DNA of 64,000 nucleotides from Epiperipatus broadwayi (GCA_028023455.1 JAQFVV010000151.1:2105097-2169096); one strand, 5' to 3'. Counted from the stretch's first letter, positions 34,701 through 49,700 are shown. Made by a program: numbers and translations. The notes: generated by a model from the letters alone, not told the origin.

Positions 34701-37700
34701 ATTATCCATTTAATTTTAATTAATTATAATAAAAGATTGACGAAGTATTTGCTGTGGCATTGTGGTTATTTTTTAAAAAGTATATAGCTGTTGAAGTTCG
34801 CACATTATTATCATTATTGTTCAAGATTTCCTCTTTCGTTACAACTCGAAACTAATTTCTGTACATAGTGTATTAAAAAATAATCAGATGGCGCTTTTGC
34901 TTTAGAGTTCATAAAAAGTTCAAGTACTGGAAGTACCAGAACTGGAATTGATCCAAGAATTTTACCCTTAAGAGTTTGACATTCTAACCACTGCGATCAC
35001 TGCACTAATTCATGCGGGGCAATAGAATATATTTCTAACAAAATATAAACATTGCATCTTCTGAGAATTTTGTACTACCATTTTTTTTTTAAAGAGAATA
35101 TTATAAATTTAATGTTAAATAAAATACCAATCTATTTGAGAAATACTCTGATCTTAGAAACTACTTTTAAATTATTGAATATTCGGTGCTAACAGTTTAA
35201 TGAGGCATTACTTTTAATTTGTGCAAAATCATCAATTAATTCTTTTTAAATAGTAATTGTTGATTTATCTGGCAAAAAATTAAACACGGGAATCAATAAC
35301 AGTTTAAGCCCTAGTATCTTTCAATTAAAAAAAAATAAAGGTTGAAATCGATAAGAATTCAAATCTCACTAGCATCGTGCACCCACGCCTTTCAAACTTT
35401 TAATGTATACATTTTAATTGCATTATCTTCAAAATAGAAAGAGAAAATATAGTGGTTTGTACTTTGTTTCATCATTTTAAGTTTCTTATTACTTGATTAT
35501 TCCTAGAGATAGCGCTATTTTGAGATGAATTGTTAAATATTAAAAAATATAAATTAACATATATAAAATTAAAATGAAAGCGACTGTAACTTTCCTTGAG
35601 CTATGTATAAACTAATAATACTCTCAAAGCTAAAGGAATAGATGTTACTACTTTAGTATCACTATTCTTTTCATTTATTGATGAATGATTGTTAATTTAC
35701 TATAGCTCATGTGCAGTTACACTTTTATTTTAATTCCATGTTAAAAGATGTGTAACTTTGCTTACCAAGGTGGTTTTCTAGTGGCCATTTCAAAAACAGT
35801 ACAGCCAATACTCCTAAATAATTAAAAAAATTTTTATAATATTCTCTAAACAGTAAAATTGAGCGTATATTAAATATTTTTTAAAAATCCATTCTTTATG
35901 CACTTGAAAATGCTTCATAATCCTTTATTTAATTATAGTTTTGGCTGATAAATAATCTCAAACAGAATCACAAGTATAATTTTAATACTGATATTAATAA
36001 TAAATTTTAATTTGCAGCTTTGAGAAAAGCTGTAAGATCAGACGAAACTATAAATGAATAAAAGATCATAAAAAATTGAAATCAAGTGCATAAAGAGTTG
36101 ACGTTTTAAAGATTTTGAAATAACAGTAAAACAATATAAAAAAAGGAATTGTAAAATTTTAAGAAATATATTAAAAACAAAATAATACCATATATCAGAC
36201 TTCTTTCCATGTCCTGTCTCACTGATTACTTCTGGAGCCATCCAATATGGAGTCCCTTTCATTGACTTAAGAATCATGCTGCGATTCGTTACAATGTTCT
36301 TATTGAAAAATATATAACAAATATATAATAATGGCCAGAACAAACAACAAACGATAAAATTTAAATGACTAATTCTTACCATACAAACTTTTTTGGCACA
36401 GCCAAAATCAATAAGTTTAATAACACCGTTGGGCATTAACATGACATTTCCTCCCTTTATGTCCCTAAAATGAATAATGCATTTAGTGACAGTTGATGCT
36501 TAAATTGGATCAATTATGCTCAATTTAAACAAAAAGACATTATAAATATATATTGTAACTGAAATAATAGATATTTGTAACTGAATGAAGGACATTTGCG
36601 ACAGAAATAATAATAAATTGATAGGAAATGATCCATTATTAAGTAAGTAAACATTGTCACAGTATAGATAAATAGATGAGTGATGAAATGATAGTTGCTA
36701 TAATTCAATAACTAAATCTAACATTATAGCCCGATTGCAACTATCCCAAACATTAATTCTGTCACATTAGTAATAAAATCAATAAGTTATCTCATTTCTC
36801 CATATAAAATAACAACAATGAAAATTAAAATATCATCATTAAAGATTTAATAATATCTAAATATTGGGGATGTCATTTGAACAATAAAACATACTGGCCA
36901 TTGTCATCAAATAAAAGAATATTAAATATAGCAACTGAATAAAAGTATCCACTGTGAGATTCCTGGAGTGCCTTATGCTTTATCTCCAATACTAGGTTCT
37001 TTTAATAAAGAATCCTTTTTATTCTTCTTTCCAACTATAGAAGACCATTCATGGTCATATGCACACACTGGTGCTATTCATGACAACTTATAAAATATAT
37101 ATTTTATAAAGCTAATATTATGAAGTTGGAAAGGGATTATATCACTCTTTATTCAGTTTAGCTAAGTATATGTGTTTTCCCACGAGCGCCACTAGATTGT
37201 TTTAAATCTAGATAAATATCTGTTTAGAGTGTACTGAGTTCAAACTCATTCGGTACATTTTTATCACACATGACTTGGATGACTAATGAAAAAATGACAT
37301 TCTTACATTTTATCTATATCGATAAAATTACAAGATCCCAATATTACCAAAATTTATATTATAGATTAAAGATTCTTATAGACATTGCTAGCTCATTTAC
37401 GTATATTGATGAACAGACATGTATAATCCTATTAATGGCTTCCAAACAAGCATGTGAAGACCATTATTGATATTGATGGCCATTTAACTAGATTATTTTT
37501 CATAATATAAAGGTAATAATGATGATGATAATAATGATGAATGATAATAATAGTGATATCATAATAATAATGATAATAATAGTGATAGTGATGATACCAG
37601 CCATAGCTTATTAATAAACTCACAACAATAAATTAATCTTTATAAACTCATATGCATTTATTAAAAATTACCCTATTTCAAACTAAGATTTAAATATTAC

Positions 37701-40700
37701 ATTTACTAGCATTTATATAAGTTTATAGTTATTTACTAAAATACTTTTATAGTTAAGATTAGGATTTAATAATACTAGTGATGATGATTGATCATCATGA
37801 ATCTCTTTGCATAATATTCAACTTTCCACAAACCCCTATTTATTAAAATATATTAATTCTGTTAACCGTTAGATTGAGTGATTATAATTTATTAATGATG
37901 ATGATGGCGATCATAACTCTTATATAGTATTATTTGAAACATTTTAACCAATAACACAATATCCATTTTTGATGAGGATGATCAAAACTCATGGACACAA
38001 CCCAATTTTAGCCTTTCCACTATTGAACTATAATTATTAAAATTTGGTTATTATCAAGCTTAACCCTTAAATACCCAAAGATAAATTAACATTCTAGTTT
38101 ACTTAACCTTTTGCGAGCGCTTAATATTTGCAAGTGATTGCTCAATATTTACGAATGATAACACTTAATAACTGCGAGCAATGATGATGAATTAAAATGA
38201 TAGAATCAAGACAAGAAAAACACAACAATATTTTTTTAATAAGAACTCGGAAAACCAATTAAGATATATATAATTATATTTTATTAATACTATTACTCTT
38301 TCTTTCTTTCTTTCTTTAAAATCAAATCAATAATTAAATAAATGGCTTATTATGACATTAATTCAATACAAAAATTAATATAAAAATTTATATAAGCACA
38401 AGCAAATAAACTTAATATATAGGTTTGTCATTTCTGGATATTTTAAAATAAGCTGGCTTAAAAAAATACATTTTATGGAATGCTTACTTAAGTCTTTCCT
38501 AACTTATTATATCATAAAATAAATTTCATATGTATCCTGTGTGTTTTATTTCACTTCCATTCATATGTAAGCCTTGCTTTATAATTTCTCACACCTAAAC
38601 TATTTATATATAACCTATTCCTTGACATGTTTGTATAAGCAGTTACACATGCACACATTCGGTAATGTTAACATATATGTTTAAAAATGTATACCCACAA
38701 ATTACATATATAAAAATATTTTTGCAACCTTTTAGCAAAAGAAAATAAAATACATGATATTAATTTTAATATGCAACAAGATAAAATAAAAAAAAACATT
38801 ATAAATGCATATATTTATAGGTTGCTCATTATCATTAACAACTGAAGAACAATTAAAAAAAAACATTTCAACATTACAATATATAATATAAAAAAATAAT
38901 AAAAAAATAATGAAAAATTTAAGTTTAAAGATTTAAACTATGTTTGTGCTATGTTGTGTGATATTGCAAATAACTATAGATAAACAAGTCTTTAATGTTT
39001 CTGTATCAAAAGAAAAATTGCTTTGACCAGTAAATTAAGGTTTACTTTTAATAAGTAAGAATAAAAATCTGTTAAAGAAAGTTCATAGTTACCCGATCAC
39101 TTTCACTTCTTATAAATGTCCTGAGTTTGAATTTTCAGACTGCTTGTCTTTGCTCCATAAAAAAGAAAGTTATTGCAGATACTGTTAAGATAAACATGAA
39201 TCAATTGACTTGCTTGTTTCTTTAATTCTAAAATTATTTATTGTTGATTGGCTTCCTTCTACCATTTTAAAAAGAGCTATTATAAATACTTTTTAATAAG
39301 TATGTACTGGTGGATTTGCTTGTCTCTCCCATTTTTAAAAAAAATAATCGCTGTAGACACTTTAGATGACTGAGGTAAACTTTAACAAAAATTTGATTCA
39401 TGGCTTCAAACTTGGCTATATATGGATTTTATACATTTTCTCTTCCTCTTCCTTCCTCTTCTCCATTCATCCAAAGGTAATGAGCCTTTAATAGACCAGG
39501 AGCCAGAAAAGAAGCATTTCATATAGCTTGTGTGGTTGGCTTCAAACTCTTTCATTTTGTTGGTTATTATTTGATTGGTATATGAGACCACAGTAGATTA
39601 GTGATTTTAACTCATTCTGTATTAATCAGGAAGCAGAAAAAAATGGTTTAGCAATGCAGAGTCATGGTATTATACTCAGAAAAATATGTTAATCTCATTT
39701 CATAGAATTGTCAATAACCTCTTCTTATAAATTCAATTTTGTTCCATTTTCCCTCTTTTTTCAATATTAATATTTCTGGAGATTACTTGTATATCCGCAC
39801 ATCTTCGTCTATTTTGACTTTATACAAGAGTCTTTTCCTTCTTTTCCCTTGTTCAATTTTTTAAAGAGTAAAAAAAAAATCAAATCGCCTACTTTCCTTT
39901 TTTTTTCCTTTTCAACATTAATAACGAGGAAAAAATTGAGTGAGAGTTACATCTCTGTTTAATAATTACATCTCTCTTTAATAATAATGACTGAGTGACT
40001 GTCTATCTCTCTAAAATAATCATACTGAGTGTCCTTTAAACATTGTTTCAATCATTTATATTGCCAATCTTTGGTCAAAAGAAACTGACCACCTGCATAT
40101 CTTATCTTGAGATAAAAGACAAAAAATCAGAGTTTGACAAGTTGATGTACTATCGCGATTTTACAAGAAAATTAATAATCACCTTTACTTCCTCAAAGCA
40201 CCTCTCTCCCTTAAAAAAATCTTAGATACAGATAAAAACAATACAATAAAGCTGGCAATCCATAGTCATTACAAATAGGTGTTAAAAACGTTTTATGTTT
40301 AAACAGATGTTCCCATTCTTTCACACTCTTTTGCACGTGTACATTTTCAAATCTCAATCTCTTATCTAGATCACTTTATTTGACACTTTCTTTCTGATCT
40401 GCTTTATTTTAACCAAAAATAAAACTAAATAACTGAATATATTAATTATTTAATAAGAAAAATGACATATTAAATATCATTTCTTACAACATTATATTCA
40501 TTCACCACTCATTAATTTATCAACTATATATCATACATACAATATACTGAAACGGAAATCTCCAATCCCTTTCCGTTTCACCATCAAACCTAATGACACT
40601 CTCATCTGTGCTAAGTTCGAACCTATTTAAATGTTAATAAATATAAAATTCGTTCATGTCTGTATAAACAGTATTATATATTTACGTGCGAACGAACGCT

Positions 40701-43700
40701 ATAATTAGATAGGATTAGTAAAATTATAGCGTACTAAAGTTATTTAAGATTTCTAAAAATGGTTATTATATTATTTAAGTTAAGAGTAAATTATTAATTT
40801 TGTTGTTTAATATTGTAATTTCGTATGTGGATATATAATCTGTGCTATATAGAAGAAAGATATGATTTAAAATATGTAAAAGCCGTTATCTAAAAATACT
40901 AGTAAATGTTTCTTTAAAAATTGTTAAAAGATTTCTTGTTTTAAATATATTTCAGGGAAAAGTTTCTCGAAAATATATTTAAAAGCTATATCAAAATATA
41001 TTTGTAAATTATTTTTAATAAATATGATAAAAATGTTTTCGTTTTAAAAAAATGTTAAAAGGTTGTTTTTAAATAGAAAGAGTTTCTATGTAAGATTAAA
41101 AATAAAAGCTGGTCAAGTAATTAAAAGATTTTTGGTTGTAAACAAGTGTCATTAACGACCACACCTGGAATTCGTAAGAAGTAAAACTAGTTAAAAATTT
41201 ACTAATTAAAATCCCCTTAGATAAGATTTAAGTTATTTTAAAATCTAAATTGGACAATTGTTTGCAACGAAAAATCTTAATTATAATAATAGCTTATGGA
41301 ATGTTTCTAACATAAGTTATCTAAGATCTGAATTATAAATTGAAAAACACTTAATTAAATTCCTGAGTTTAGTGAGTCTTGAGGCGGGAGATTCCGATAA
41401 GGAAAACATATAAATACTCTGTATTTTTAACAAGAGATAGACAGCCATATTGTTAGTGAGAGTTGTAGCCAGTATTCACAATTGTTAATTTGAACATGTC
41501 CGGCTAAAAGCGGGCATCTTGTTGCTGTTACTCCGTGGGAGAACGGGGTTTCTCTCGTCGAAATGCCTAAACCACCATCATGCCGATAGAAGAGACGAGC
41601 CTAACATAATGGGAAAGATGATGCCGCCCAGTCAAACTAAACCAAACCAACAGCCAAGAACTTGCAGATAAATCATACCGGTACCGTTTTATTTTTCAAA
41701 CCGCAGAGCTCTGTGTAATTCTGTGTAATTGTAAAAATAATATCTATATAAGTTAGCTAACTTTCTTTTAAAATAATGATAAAGCTAAATGTAATCAAAA
41801 CTTAAAATCCATTTAATATTTTAAATATGTCAATTGCTATTCAAAATTTAATGTGTTAAAGTTTAAATAATCTGACTTATTTATATTTTCCCTTCATTTA
41901 AAGTACATTATAAGTGTCTAATTTAAAGTTATATCACTGCGGTTGTGTCTATATTTCTTTGTTTATTTTAAATGCTTATTATATTTTATATGCCAATATT
42001 TCGAAACAGTGAGCACTTAATTTCATGTATGTTTTAAGAAGATATTATTTGAAAATCTTCGCGTAATTTATTTATAGCATCAACTTTCTGCGCTGTTTCG
42101 AAATCCTATTTTTTTTATTATTTAAATGATTTAATATGCGAAATGTGGCTCTTTTGATCAACCAGTTAAAAACTTAACCTTATAGTTTTATTTAGAATTA
42201 AATTTAGCCTTGATCATATTTATAAGTATATTTGACATTTAAATTCTTAAGTCCATAGAAATATACTTTCCCTCCTTAAATATTTCTTATCTATAAGTAA
42301 CTTAATAGATCGAACATGTCAAAGTACAGATGTAATAATATTCCCTTTAGTAGCATAGACATTTATTATCAGGCTACGCAAGAGTTGGTCCCAATTTGAT
42401 AGAGCTAATATGCTATTAACTCGTATTTCATAGTATGAAATATACTATTCTTTGCTTGGCGGATGTGATCTTATTTTATAAAATTATTCTCGTTTTGCTG
42501 CTATACGTAATATACGTATCTTAAGATGGAGCCACGGCGTTGCCAGCACATCTTCTTCTATAGGGTAGAGCAGTAGCGAAGCCTGAGCCAAGGCCAGGTT
42601 AGCACGTAAGACCCCCGCCATTCCTGAACACAATGTTCCTTTTCACGCAGCATTGCGATCGGTTACAGGGTACCGGCGTTTGTCGCAAGAACCCTGAAGT
42701 TATTTCATCCATCCACAGAGCGACTTTTCCTATTATTGTTTACCTGTGCCATAGCGCATTGGTAAAATCTTATTGCAGCCAACTCTCCCACCTTAATATA
42801 ACGCTTTCAGCATTCTGAAATTTTCTCTCGAAAGCCATGTTCGATCGATCATTACTTGAGCTGGTTTATGCGCTCGTTATTAAATTATATTGGGTATTTT
42901 AGTAAATAAATCCATGATCAAAGTTTAATATAATTATTTATATACCAGCCACAAATGTAATAGGATTTGGCTTATCGAGATTTATAGACCTAACATAGTG
43001 ATTAATTATGTATCAATTGTAAACAATTCCTAAGATGGGCACATGTTAAACTCATCTATGAAATTTAATGATTACTTATGTGAAGTGATTTTGAATTACC
43101 AAATGTTTGTACATTCTACGCTGAATACTATTGTAAATAAGTGATATATAGCTATGAGTTGTAAATAAATATATAATTAATTTAATGTATTTCGTTCTCT
43201 GTCTCGTTATTGATTTAATTCAATCCAATTCTAATTATCCTTTATAGTCTATATATGTGAAAACTATGCATTAAGTTAAATTAAATTTAGTGATATTTTA
43301 GTCAATTAAGAACCTCTCTTTTAATTATCAGAGTCTCATTGCTTCTCCGTGACCTATGTCGGCCGTGTGGAAAGAGGTATACTACGTGTAATTTCAAGGT
43401 GGTCATTCGTAGGGTCTTGAGTCTTGGAATCCTGGCTTACGAGTTGAAGTGCGGTCGGACTCGGGATGTCACAGTCCTAGTCTGGTCAGCTTCGGTCTCT
43501 TTTGCTTGGATTCTGAATTCTGTTACGCGAATGTACAAACTTGACTGTTACATAGTATTTTTTTTTTTTCACCGGGTTTGGACGCCCAAAATCGTGGGGC
43601 TTGTAACTCATTTCCACCCCTGAAGAGATTATGGAGAGTATATATATAATTCTTTTGGTCAAAATTAATGATTTTGAGTCCAATTTTTTTTAATAAATGT

Positions 43701-46700
43701 ATATATGTAAGATTTTTTTTTTCACCGGGTTTGAACGCACATCGTGTGACTATTCGATATTCCAATACTCTGTAGAGCGTTTAATATATACATATGTTTT
43801 TTTTTTTTTGCCTTCCATTATAAATAATAATGAATAATATATATGTAGTATTTTTTCCCCGGGTTTGTAGTAACTTATTTCCACTTCTAAGGAGATTGAG
43901 TATAGAGATAAAATTCTTTTGTTTAAAATTAATGATTTTGAATTAATTTTTTTTTTCGTTTTCCAAAATAATGTATATGTATAGATTTTTTTTTTCCTGA
44001 GTTTGAATGTCAATTGATTCCATACTCTGAATAGATTATTATTTTATTATGTAAAAAGTATTTGTAGATGCATAGTAGAATTTTTAAGGGGATTTCTAAT
44101 ATATGCTGTGTAAACTTTCTTGCTCACTGTGACTGGCGCCCGAGGATGATTTGAATAAATGTCAAATCGTTCTCACATAAATTTTGTCATCAGGAGTAAA
44201 GAGAGAAAAGGGGGTCTATTATTTGTTTTATGTTTTATGAATTGGATTGAACGAGAAAGAGAATGAAATAAATGTAAGGTCAAATCAAATCTTAAAGGTT
44301 CGAAACTAGCACAGACGTGTAAATTAAATTATAACCATGAACCGTGGAAAATTTAAAAAAGAAAAACAGCTGCAAGAGACCAAGGGTGAGTTGCATTTTA
44401 TAATTTTTGTTGTTATATATGTTAAATTTATTTCACTGTTAGTTAAATGTTGGGTGGGCATCAAGCGAATGTATAGCGAGAAGTTAGGTGTATTAATAGA
44501 GTTAGGCATAGGTGTTGAGATGAGTAGGAGACAGATCGTTTTCTTTGTGGAGTGCAGCAATTAGCCGAGTTAGTAAAGCAAACAAAAACCAAGAAACTTT
44601 AGTAAAAACAAATTGAGCCATTAAAAAGAGAAAATTTTTTTTTGTTAGTATATTTAAAATGGATAATAGTATGGAAGAAGAAAGGGAAGTAGTGAGCGAA
44701 GGGGAAGAAGGGAAAACAGCAAAAGAAGGGATGTGCAGGGGTATTATATTAAGATCGGGAAAAGAAATTATGGAAGAGAGTAGCAGCACAGAGGGAGACA
44801 AGGAAGGTGAAGCGAGTACGAGCCAGATGAGGGAAAAGGCATCGATACAACAGAGCGTGGCCATGTCAGAAAAGTCAGACACCACGGGATCTGAACAGAG
44901 ACCTATAGAAGAAATTAAGAAAGAATGCTGGAATATGAACTCAATGATGGAGTCACTAGTGAAGCAACTTAGACAGGATGCAGAAGAGAGAGATAGGAAA
45001 AATAGACAGGATGCAGAAGAGAGGGATCATAGAAATAATCTAGAAATGGAACGACGTTTTGAAGCTTTGGGCAGGCGATGTGAGAAAGGGACAGCACATA
45101 TTAGAGAAAACTTAGAAGAAAAACTGTGTAAAATCCTGCAGGGATGCCAGCTAAAAGGTGAGGAGATTCCAGTAAAACTTGCAGAGAAGATAGAAAAAGC
45201 ACAGGACGAAAATGACAAGGAAATGCAGAATACTGTAGAGGATGAGATAGAAGAGTTAGTGCCAGATCAGGGAGAAGAAGTAAACTCTGATAGCACAATG
45301 CTAAAAGAAGAAAATATTAAAATTGATATAATAGTATTAGTAAAAGAAGAGTTAAAACCAGTGGAAAAGGAAGAGTTGAGGAAAACTGAGCTGGACAAAA
45401 TGAGCAAGCCAGAGATTAATGAAGGGGATGATGAAAGTTGCCATTTCCTTTTGAAGAAGACCGAATTGGAAACGTGGGATAGCAAGGACACGCTGGAGAA
45501 TATACTAGAGACTGAAAATAAAGAATCTAAATGTGTGGATATTGAGGCGATAGTAGAAGATAGAAAGCGGGAGCTCCAGCAGGACAGAACAGAGTTGGAT
45601 AGAGAGCTTTGGGAAATAGGTGGACTGCATGGGAAGTACGAATCAAAGAGTACTGTAAAGAACAAGAAGAAAAGGAAAAGAAAGGATCCATACCCAAGTA
45701 GGAAGAAAAGATGGACAGAGAGAAGACAGGAGACAGCCGCAGAGGTTCGCCAGGGGAAGAACAGAGGGAGAGAGAAAGAACGGGTTCAAACCCTACTATT
45801 CGGGAATAACAGATCTGGAAAACACCCATACAGTGGAAGCAAGTTTGTACAGGGTTTAGAAATGCACCCAGCACAACCGACTCTGAGATGGGAAGATGAG
45901 TATGAGGGATATGAATGGACATCAGATGAAGAGGATGACATTATATTCGGGTGCTGTTTTAAGTTATATAAAGAAGAGTTAATTAATGTACCACCAGATC
46001 CTATTTAGATAAAAATATGTATATATTTGTTACGATCTGCCTTTCCTTATCATTATATACTTTATAAATTATTATTATATATATAAAAAAAAAAATTAAT
46101 TAATTAACATCCCCATTGTATATTAATTAACGTATATCCAGTAGGATATAAAAGTTTGTTTAATGTAAATATTTGACAATATTCTATTTTGTGTGGTTTG
46201 CTTTTAAACTTAATTTAGTCGTATTTTTTTTTGTAATAATTGATTGTCTAATATGTATGAAATTCCTCGGTATAGAATGTAGCAGGCAAGTGGGTTTATA
46301 TGTTTTCATCTCTATGTGATAGCTTAATTGATTTAATATTATGAGTAAAAAAAAAAAAAAAAGCGTCAAATTATTTAATAGCCAACTGTAAGTAAATTCC
46401 TTTTTTTTTTGTTATTTTTTTTGTCCCAAGTATTCGGATATGAAACGGAAATCTCCAATCCCTTTCCGTTTCACCATCAAACCTAATGACACTCTCATCT
46501 GTGCTAAGTTCGAACCTATTTAAATGTTAATAAATATAAAATTCGTTCATGTCTGTATAAACAGTATTATATATTTACGTGCGAACGAACGCTATAATTA
46601 GATAGGATTAGTAAAATTATAGCGTACTAAAGTTATTTAAGATTTCTAAAAATGGTTATTATATTATTTAAGTTAAGAGTAAATTATTAATTTTGTTGTT

Positions 46701-49700
46701 TAATATTGTAATTTCGTATGTGGATATATAATCTGTGCTATATAGAAGAAAGATATGATTTAAAATATGTAAAAGCCGTTATCTAAAAATACTAGTAAAT
46801 GTTTCTTTAAAAATTGTTAAAAGATTTCTTGTTTTAAATATATTTCAGGGAAAAGTTTCTCGAAAATATATTTAAAAGCTATATCAAAATATATTTGTAA
46901 ATTATTTTTAATAAATATGATAAAAATGTTTTCGTTTTAAAAAAATGTTAAAAGGTTGTTTTTAAATAGAAAGAGTTTCTATGTAAGATTAAAAATAAAA
47001 GCTGGTCAAGTAATTAAAAGATTTTTGGTTGTAAACAAGTGTCATTAACGACCACACCTGGAATTCGTAAAAAGTAAAACTAGTTAAAAATTTACTAATT
47101 AAAATCCCCTTAGATAAGATTTAAGTTATTTTAAAATCTAAATTGGACAATTGTTTGCAACGAAAAATCTTAATTATAATAATAGCTTATGGAATGTTTC
47201 TAACATAAGTTATCTAAGATCTGAATTATAAATTGAAAAACACTTAATTAAATTCCTGAGTTTAGTGAGTCTTGAGGCGGGAGATTCCGATAAGGAAAAC
47301 ATATAAATACTCTGTATTTTTAACAAGAGATAGACAGCCATATTGTTAGTGAGAGTTGTAGCCAGTATTCACAATTGTTAATTTGAACATGTCCGGCTAA
47401 AAGCGGGCATCTTGTTGCTGTTACTCCGCGGGAGAACGGGGTTTCTCTCGTCGAAATGCCTAAACCACCATCATGCCGATAGAAGAGACGAGCCTAACAT
47501 AATGGGAAAGATGATGCCGCCCAGTCAAACTAAACCAAACCAACAGCCAAGAACTTGCAGATAAATCATACCGGTACCGTTTTATTTTTCAAACCGCAGA
47601 GCTCTGTGTAATTCTGTGTAAATGTAAATAATATCTATATAAGTTAGCTAACTTTCTTTTAAAATAATGATAAAGCTAAATGTAATCAAAACTTAAAATC
47701 CATTTAATATTTTAAATATGTCAATTGCTATTCAAAATTTAATGTGTTAAAGTTTAAATAATCTGACTTATTTATATTTTCCTTTCATTTAAAGTACATT
47801 ATAAGTGTCTAATTTAAAGTTATATCACTGCGGTTGTGTCTATATTTCTTTGTTTATTTTAAATGCTTATTATATTTTATATGCCAATATTTCGAAACAG
47901 TGAGCACTTAATTTCATGTATGTTTTAAGAAGATATTATTTGAAAATCTTCGCGTAATTTATTTATAGCATCAACTTTCTACGCTGTTTCGAAATCCTAT
48001 TTTTTTTTATTATTTAAATGATTTAATATGTGAAATGTGGCTCTTTTATAATCAACCATTTAAAAAAACTTAACCTTATAAGTTTATTTAGAATTAAATT
48101 TAGCCTTGATCATATTTATAAGTATATTTGACATTTAAATTCTTAAGTCCATAGAAATATACTTTCCCTCCTTAAATATTTATTATCTATAAGTAACTTA
48201 ATAGATCGAACATGTCAAAGTACAGATGTAATAATATTCCCTTTAGTAGCATAGACATTTATTATCAGGCTACGCAAGAGTTGGTCCCAATTTGATAGAG
48301 CTAATATGCTATTAACTCGTATTTCATAGTATGAAATATACTATTCTTTGCTTGGCGGATGTGATCTTATTTTATAAAATTATTCTCGTTTTGCTGCTAT
48401 ACGTAATATACGTATCTTAAGATGGAGCCATGGCGTTGCCAGCACATCTTCTCTTATAGGGTAGAGCAGTAGCGAAGCCTGAGCCAAGGCCAGGTTAGCA
48501 CGTAAGACCCCCGCCATTCCTGAACACAATGTTCCTTTTCACGCAGCATTGCGATCGGTTACAGGGTACCGGCGTTTGTCGCAAGAACCCTGAAGTTATT
48601 TCATCCATCCGCAGAGCGACTTTTCCTATTATTGTTTACCTGTGCCATAGCGCATTGGTAAAATCTTATTTCAGCCAACTCTCCCACCTTTATATAACGC
48701 TTTCAGCATTCTGAAATTTTCTCTCGAAAGCCATGTTCGATCGATCATTACTTGAGCTGGTTTATGCGCTCGTTATTAAATTATATATGGGTATTTTAGT
48801 AAATAAATTCATGATCAAAGTTTAATATAATTATTTATATACCAGCCACAAATGTAATAGGATTTGGCTTATCGAGATTTATAGACATAACGTAGTGATT
48901 AATTATGTATCAATTGTAAACAATTCCTAAGATGGGCACATGTTAAACTCATCTATGAAATTTAATGATTACTTATGTGAAGTGATTTTGAATTACCAAA
49001 TGTTTGTACATTCTACGCTGAATACTATTGTAAATAAGTGATATATAGCTATGAGTTGTAAATAAATATATAATTAATTTAATGTATTTCGTTCTCTGTC
49101 TCGTTATTGATTTAATTCAATCCAATTCTAATTATCCTTTATAGTCTATATATGTGAAAACTATGCATTAAGTTAAATTAAATTTAGTGATATTTTAGTC
49201 AATTAAGAACCTTTCTTTTAATTATCAGAGTCTCATTGCTTCTCCGTGACCTATGTCGGCCGTGTGGAAAGAGGTATACTACGTGTAATTTCAAGGTGGT
49301 CATTCGTAGGGTCTTGAGTCTTGGAATCCTGGCTTACGAGTTGAAGTGCGGTCGGACTCGGGATGTCACAGTCCTAGTCTGGTCAGCTTCGGTCTTTTTT
49401 GCTTGGATTCTGAATTCCGTTACGCGAATGTACAAACTTGACTGTTACAATACGTACACATAAATCTTTATATATAAAAGAAATTTTTTTTTTTTTTTAA
49501 TTAAATAATATGTATGTATGTGAAATGAGTCATATATCTACAATATATAACATCAAAACAGAACTATTTTTAAATACTAGAAAACATTCTGAGGAAAACT
49601 ATTTAATAGTAGCAACTGGACGCTATTTGCAAGTGTGAAAAACGTATTATATATAGAGTGAATAAGTGACTTTATTATTTATATTGGTAATAAGTTTACA

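Larger units (their letters stand above)
40548..49449 (+). mobile_element. 8.9-kb LTR retrotransposon, Gag-only (TR-GAG/LARD-like)
   Basis: Two direct 3-kb LTRs (40548-43552 and 46441-49449) begin TGAAAC and end GTTACA, so they have TG...CA ends, and ATAC flanks both sides. The interior (43553-46440) has a tandem duplication, a primer-binding-like site at 44134 and one long Gag-like ORF; protease, reverse transcriptase, RNase H and integrase are absent. The LTRs differ at about 25 places by eye (about 1%), so insertion is recent. It must have been mobilised by a related autonomous element. It lies in a kinase intron in the opposite orientation to the gene, assuming the ORF marks its sense strand. 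Confidence 0.88.

Noticed and set aside
34905-35025. A functional tRNA gene
   Set aside because: B box is close to consensus but acceptor, D and anticodon arms do not pair; a similar fragment elsewhere points to a SINE.
42633-42818. 61-codon frame in the LTR, repeated at 48529-48714
   Set aside because: It is conserved only because the two LTRs are copies of each other; no motif and no independent evidence of coding.
43339-43623. 94-codon frame running out of the 5' LTR (and 49236-49463 in the 3' LTR)
   Set aside because: The frame crosses the LTR end into a poly-T tract and differs between LTR contexts; LTR ends normally do not code.
44337-44564. 75-codon frame before the Gag-like ORF, with a GGTGAGT donor and TTTTTTTTGTTAG acceptor between them
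   Set aside because: Joining these sites does not place the upstream ATG in the frame of the main ORF, so a spliced fusion is not supported.
44502-45922. Several - strand frames opposite the Gag-like ORF
   Set aside because: They are antisense shadows of a purine-rich coding strand, with Ser/Leu/Phe-rich composition.
40548-49449. The 3-kb direct repeats as a segmental duplication or assembly error
   Set aside because: TG...CA ends, the matching ATAC flanks and about 25 scattered differences fit LTRs better.
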